Positions 13,526 through 15,885 of a DNA stretch of 15,885 nt are shown here, piece after piece. The stretch comes from JBPCPM01 sp050999155 (GTDB taxonomy: Bacteria; Actinomycetota; Thermoleophilia; Solirubrobacterales; 70-9): contig JBPCPM010000066.1 in the NCBI GenBank assembly GCA_050999155.1, positions 1-15,885 of the forward strand, in the 5' to 3' direction. The translations under genes and the position numbers were made by a program. The first letter of the stretch is position 1, and each line of letters starts with the position of its first letter. The notes under the pieces were generated by a model that saw nothing but the letters and a program-made list of their open reading frames with translations, was not told where the DNA came from and made no database searches.

Positions 13526-14556
13526 GCGCGCCGGTCCGCGTCGCCGCCCGTCTTGGCTCCCAGCTGCTCGCCGGGCCCGGGGCCCGGACGCCGGTCGAGG
13601 TCGCCGAGCGCGTGCTCGCCCTCCAGGCCCAGGACCTGCGTGGTGCCCGCCTGGCGGTTCGGGCACGCAGCGATGGGTTGCATGTTGCCGACGTCGATCG
13701 GGCGCTGACCGAGGACCGCTCGCTGTTGATCAGCTGGCTCAACCGCGGGACGCTGCACCTCGTGCGCCGCGAGGATTACGGCTGGCTGCACGCGCTGACC
13801 GCGCCGCGTCAGCACACCGGCAACGCCCGCCGGCTCGCGCAAGAGGGCGTCGAGCCCGGCACGGCCGACCGGGGGGTGGCGGTGATCGCCGGCGCTCTCG
13901 GGGAGGAGGGGCCGATGACCCGGGCCGCCCTCGGAGAGCGACTGGACCGGGCCGGCATCCCCACCGCGGGCCAGGCGCTGGTCCACCTGTTGATGGCGGC
14001 GTCGCTCCGGGGCGTCATCGTGCGTGGCCCCTTGCTCGAGGGCGATCACGCCTACGTCCTCGTGCGCGACTGGATCGGCGAGCCCGAACCGGTCGACCGC
14101 GATCGCGCCCTGGCCGAGCTGGCCCGGCGCTACCTCACCGGGCACGGGCCTGCGTCCGAACGCGACCTCGCGAACTGGGCCGGGCTGGGGTTGCGCGACG
14201 TGCGCGCCGGCCTGGGGGCGATCGGATCGGAGCTCGTCACCAGCGACGCCGGGCTCCACGAGCTCTCCGTGCGGCGGGCCCCCGCGCGGTTGCGGGCGCC
14301 ACGGCTTCTCGGTCCCTTCGATCCCATCCTCCACGGCTGGAAGGATCGGGACTGGGTGCTCGGCGACGCGTCTGGCGTGGTCACCAGCAACGGCATCTTC
14401 CGGGCCATCGCCCTGGTGGACGGGCGGGCGGTCGCGACCTGGCGCGTGCGCTCCGGGGAGGTCGAGCTGGCGCCGTTCGCACAGATCGCAGGCGACACAC
14501 GCGAGGCGCTCGAGCGTGACGGCCGCGGCGTGGTGCGGTTCCTCGATGGCGACTGA
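13522..14556 (+). CDS. winged-helix DNA glycosylase of the AlkZ/YcaQ (HTH_42) family
   Basis: A 344-residue member of the winged helix DNA-binding family that includes AlkZ (unhooks azinomycin interstrand crosslinks) and YcaQ (AlkX). LALQAQDLRGA carries Q35-A-Q37, the QxQ catalytic motif of AlkZ-type enzymes, whereas YcaQ types have QxD. LLISWLNRGTLHLVRREDYG, winged-helix repeats in the middle, LGPFDPILHGWKDRD and the C-terminal NGIFRAIALVDGRAVATWR beta domain are family hallmarks. The GTG at 13522 overlaps the soxR stop (GTGA), so the enzyme is made together with SoxR. The substrate lesion is unknown. Joint expression with a redox sensor hints at repair of damage by a redox-active DNA-reactive compound; this is inference. 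Confidence 0.85.
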   Translation: MSAPVRVAARLGSQLLAGPGARTPVEVAERVLALQAQDLRGARLAVRARSDGLHVADVDRALTEDRSLLISWLNRGTLHLVRREDYGWLHALTAPRQHTGNARRLAQEGVEPGTADRGVAVIAGALGEEGPMTRAALGERLDRAGIPTAGQALVHLLMAASLRGVIVRGPLLEGDHAYVLVRDWIGEPEPVDRDRALAELARRYLTGHGPASERDLANWAGLGLRDVRAGLGAIGSELVTSDAGLHELSVRRAPARLRAPRLLGPFDPILHGWKDRDWVLGDASGVVTSNGIFRAIALVDGRAVATWRVRSGEVELAPFAQIAGDTREALERDGRGVVRFLDGD

Positions 14557-14585
14557 CCGACCGTCGCGTCGGCGATCATCTACCC

Positions 14586-15224
14586 ATGAGCTTCTCCACG
14601 CCCGACGCCACCGGCATCGACATCAACGCTCACGACCACTTCGTGCTGCGCCAACGGATCCGGCTGGTCATCAACCAGTACGAGTTCTCGATCCCCGACC
14701 CGTCGGGGGACGGCCGGACGATCTGCTTCGTCGAGCAGAAGCGGTTCAAGTTCAAGGAGGACATCCGCTTCTTCACCGACGACTCCAAGAGCACCGAGGT
14801 GCTGCGGATCCTCGCCCGGCAGCGTTTCGACCCGCGGGCGCGGTACGACATCACCCTGGCCGACGGCTCGAAGCTCGGGGAGATCCAGAAGGTGTTCGGC
14901 GCGTCGCTGCTGCGCTCGACCTACACCCTGTTCGACGCCACCGGCCAGCAGGTCGCGGTGGCTCGCGAGAAGAGCATGGCCACTGCGCTGCTTCGCCGGC
15001 TGGTCGGACTGGTCCCCTACATCGGCGGCTACGCCGACTGGCTGCCGATCGCCTACGACTTCGAGTTCCTGCACGACGACCAGCAGATCGGCATCAACCG
15101 CCGCCGCCGCTGGAAGTGGCGCGACATCTACGACATTGACTTCAGCACCGACACCGAGCACGTGATCGACCGTCGACTCGTGCTCGCCGCCACCGTGGGC
15201 ATGGACGCCCTGCAGGCTCGCTGA
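14586..15224 (+). CDS. LURP-one-related / phospholipid scramblase-like protein
   Basis: A 212-residue protein with the tubby-like beta barrel of the LURP-one/scramblase superfamily. HFVLRQRIRLVINQYEFSIP, RTICFVEQKRFKFKEDIRFF, ILARQRFDPRARYDITLADG, KLGEIQKVFGASLLRSTYTL and GQQVAVAREKSM give the repeated strand pattern, and ALLRRLVGLVPYIGGYADWL is the central hydrophobic helix of the fold. The C-terminus RRRRWKWRDIYDIDFS resembles the conserved final strands. Bacterial members have no settled function; lipid or membrane contact is possible. The ATG at 14586 has no Shine-Dalgarno and lies 29 bases after the glycosylase stop, so it may be read from the soxR transcript or its own start. Confidence 0.82.
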   Translation: MSFSTPDATGIDINAHDHFVLRQRIRLVINQYEFSIPDPSGDGRTICFVEQKRFKFKEDIRFFTDDSKSTEVLRILARQRFDPRARYDITLADGSKLGEIQKVFGASLLRSTYTLFDATGQQVAVAREKSMATALLRRLVGLVPYIGGYADWLPIAYDFEFLHDDQQIGINRRRRWKWRDIYDIDFSTDTEHVIDRRLVLAATVGMDALQAR

Positions 15225-15227
15225 CCT

Positions 15228-15303
15228 GACGCCGGGCGTCGACGCGCCCGCGAGTGGGGAAGGCTCGCGCCACGAGCGAGCCGGACTCCTCGGAATCGAG
15301 TCC
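15228..15303 (+). terminator. cluster of three GC-rich hairpins after the scramblase-like gene
   Basis: GACGC-CGG-GCGTC (15228-15240) begins 3 bases past the stop. GCTCG-CGCCA-CGAGC (15263-15277) and GGACTC with GAGTCC (about 15283-15303, 9-base loop) follow. None has a T-tract. Together they could stop transcription from the soxR side before the secreted-protein gene. The rest of the gap up to 15425 shows no other gene; a promoter must lie there but I could not pick it confidently. Confidence 0.4.
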
Positions 15304-15425
15304 CCTTCCGCTCTCGTACACGCGGGCACTCGCCTCCTCATCTCCGTCTCACCGACTCACCGTGCGCTCATCGCCCGTCCTTACCGTCATTCCCGCTTGG
15401 TCCACCTCAACGAAAGGAGCAGCAC

Positions 15426-15803
15426 ATGATCGAGCGACTGAAGGTACGGAAGGCCCTGGCGACGGCCGCTGTGGCCGTGATCGCTGCAATGGGTCTCGGC
15501 GGCGCCGCGATCGCCCAGTCGGGCGGAACGGCGACGGCGGCTCAGACGAGTCCGCCGGTGGCTCAGAACGACCGGGCGGCGCCGGAGAAGTCGGAGACCG
15601 ACCGGGACAACGTCCAGGACAAGAACGGCAAGGACGACGCCACGGAGAAGTCCGAGGCGGCCGAAGGGCCCGAGAAGGGCGAGTCGGGCGAGAAGGATGA
15701 GGCCCGCGAGGGCAAGGAAGTCCCCGGTGACGACGGGCCCGGCGGGCACGCCGACGAGCCCGGCAACCCCAATGCGGACCACCAGTTCCAGGGCAAGGAG
15801 TAG
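15426..15803 (+). CDS. small secreted, highly charged low-complexity protein
   Basis: A 125-residue protein. Residues 1-30 are a signal peptide: a basic start (IERLKVRK), a hydrophobic core (ALATAAVAVIAAMGLGGAA) and an AIA|Q cleavage site. The mature 95 residues have no Cys and no Trp and are dominated by Glu, Lys, Asp and Gly, so they are probably disordered. The end, GGHADEPGNPNADHQFQGKE, is less repetitive and looks constrained, perhaps a binding or anchoring tail. A strong AAAGGAG lies 6 bases before the ATG, suggesting high expression. No catalytic domain, lipobox or sortase signal is visible. I do not recognise a named family; metal or wall-polymer binding is only a possibility. Confidence 0.8.
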   Translation: MIERLKVRKALATAAVAVIAAMGLGGAAIAQSGGTATAAQTSPPVAQNDRAAPEKSETDRDNVQDKNGKDDATEKSEAAEGPEKGESGEKDEAREGKEVPGDDGPGGHADEPGNPNADHQFQGKE

Positions 15804-15861
15804 CACCTGGATCCCAACGGTCCGGCAGGGCGCTGCCACAGCAGCAAGCAGCGCACGGTGG

Positions 15862-15874
15862 CCCCGCTCCGGGG
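15862..15874 (+). terminator. short GC hairpin after the secreted-protein gene
   Basis: CCCCG-CTC-CGGGG lies 58 bases past the stop at 15803 and is followed by more Gs, not Ts. It is a possible transcription terminator. Nothing else is seen between 15804 and the window end. Confidence 0.35.
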
Positions 15875-15885
15875 GGGGCAACATC

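Noticed and set aside
15387..15884. A 165-codon minus-strand frame with Leu-rich stretches that look like membrane segments
   Set aside because: It is the complement of the secreted-protein gene, which has a signal peptide and strong ribosome binding site; the Leu runs mirror Glu/Lys-rich codons.

Overview
The window is GC-rich DNA (roughly 70 percent by eye) with dense short-spaced genes, many GTG starts, GTGA/ATGA gene overlaps and starts without a Shine-Dalgarno site. This style, plus a DUF2277 protein, a SoxR of the CX2CXCX5C type, DrrAB-like exporters and an ECF sigma factor with a SnoaL-like tail, points to an actinobacterium. A deep-branching soil lineage such as Thermoleophilia is my guess, not a demonstrated assignment. 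No rRNA, tRNA, CRISPR or transposon was seen.

Left part (1-5740). An alpha/beta hydrolase runs off the left edge and carries two compensating one-base indels. It follows a ferritin whose six ferroxidase ligands fall at the E. coli FtnA positions. Next comes a coupled pair on the minus strand: an uncharacterised 158-residue protein and a small nucleotidyltransferase of AbiEii-like type, with a palindrome over the probable promoter. A 73-base nested inverted repeat separates it from a plus-strand ribbon-helix-helix/PIN (VapBC) pair. The GTPase TypA/BipA follows on the minus strand, then a second toxin-antitoxin pair (Phd/YefM plus PIN) with its own palindrome. Three toxin-antitoxin-like modules therefore surround one housekeeping gene.

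Middle part (5754-10583). On the minus strand DUF2277, a VOC protein, a RibD-C/DHFR-like reductase and a DrrA/DrrB-type ABC exporter are packed as a probable operon behind a good leaderless promoter. Divergent from it, a small cupin overlaps a SigJ/ECF41-like sigma factor by GTGA.

Right part (10624-15885). A minus-strand operon encodes a DUF5519 (luciferase-domain) protein and a second ABC exporter, followed by a VOC gene broken by a one-base deletion. The operon starts at a promoter with a 19-base spacer that contains a SoxR-box-like inverted repeat. The divergent gene is soxR itself, which overlaps an AlkZ-like DNA glycosylase gene by GTGA. The simplest reading is a local response unit to redox-active or DNA-damaging compounds: sensor, exporter and DNA repair. 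A LURP-one/scramblase-like protein and a small secreted, highly charged protein close the window.

Two genes carry one-base indels beside short runs of one base, so sequence error is a real possibility and should be excluded before calling them pseudogenes.
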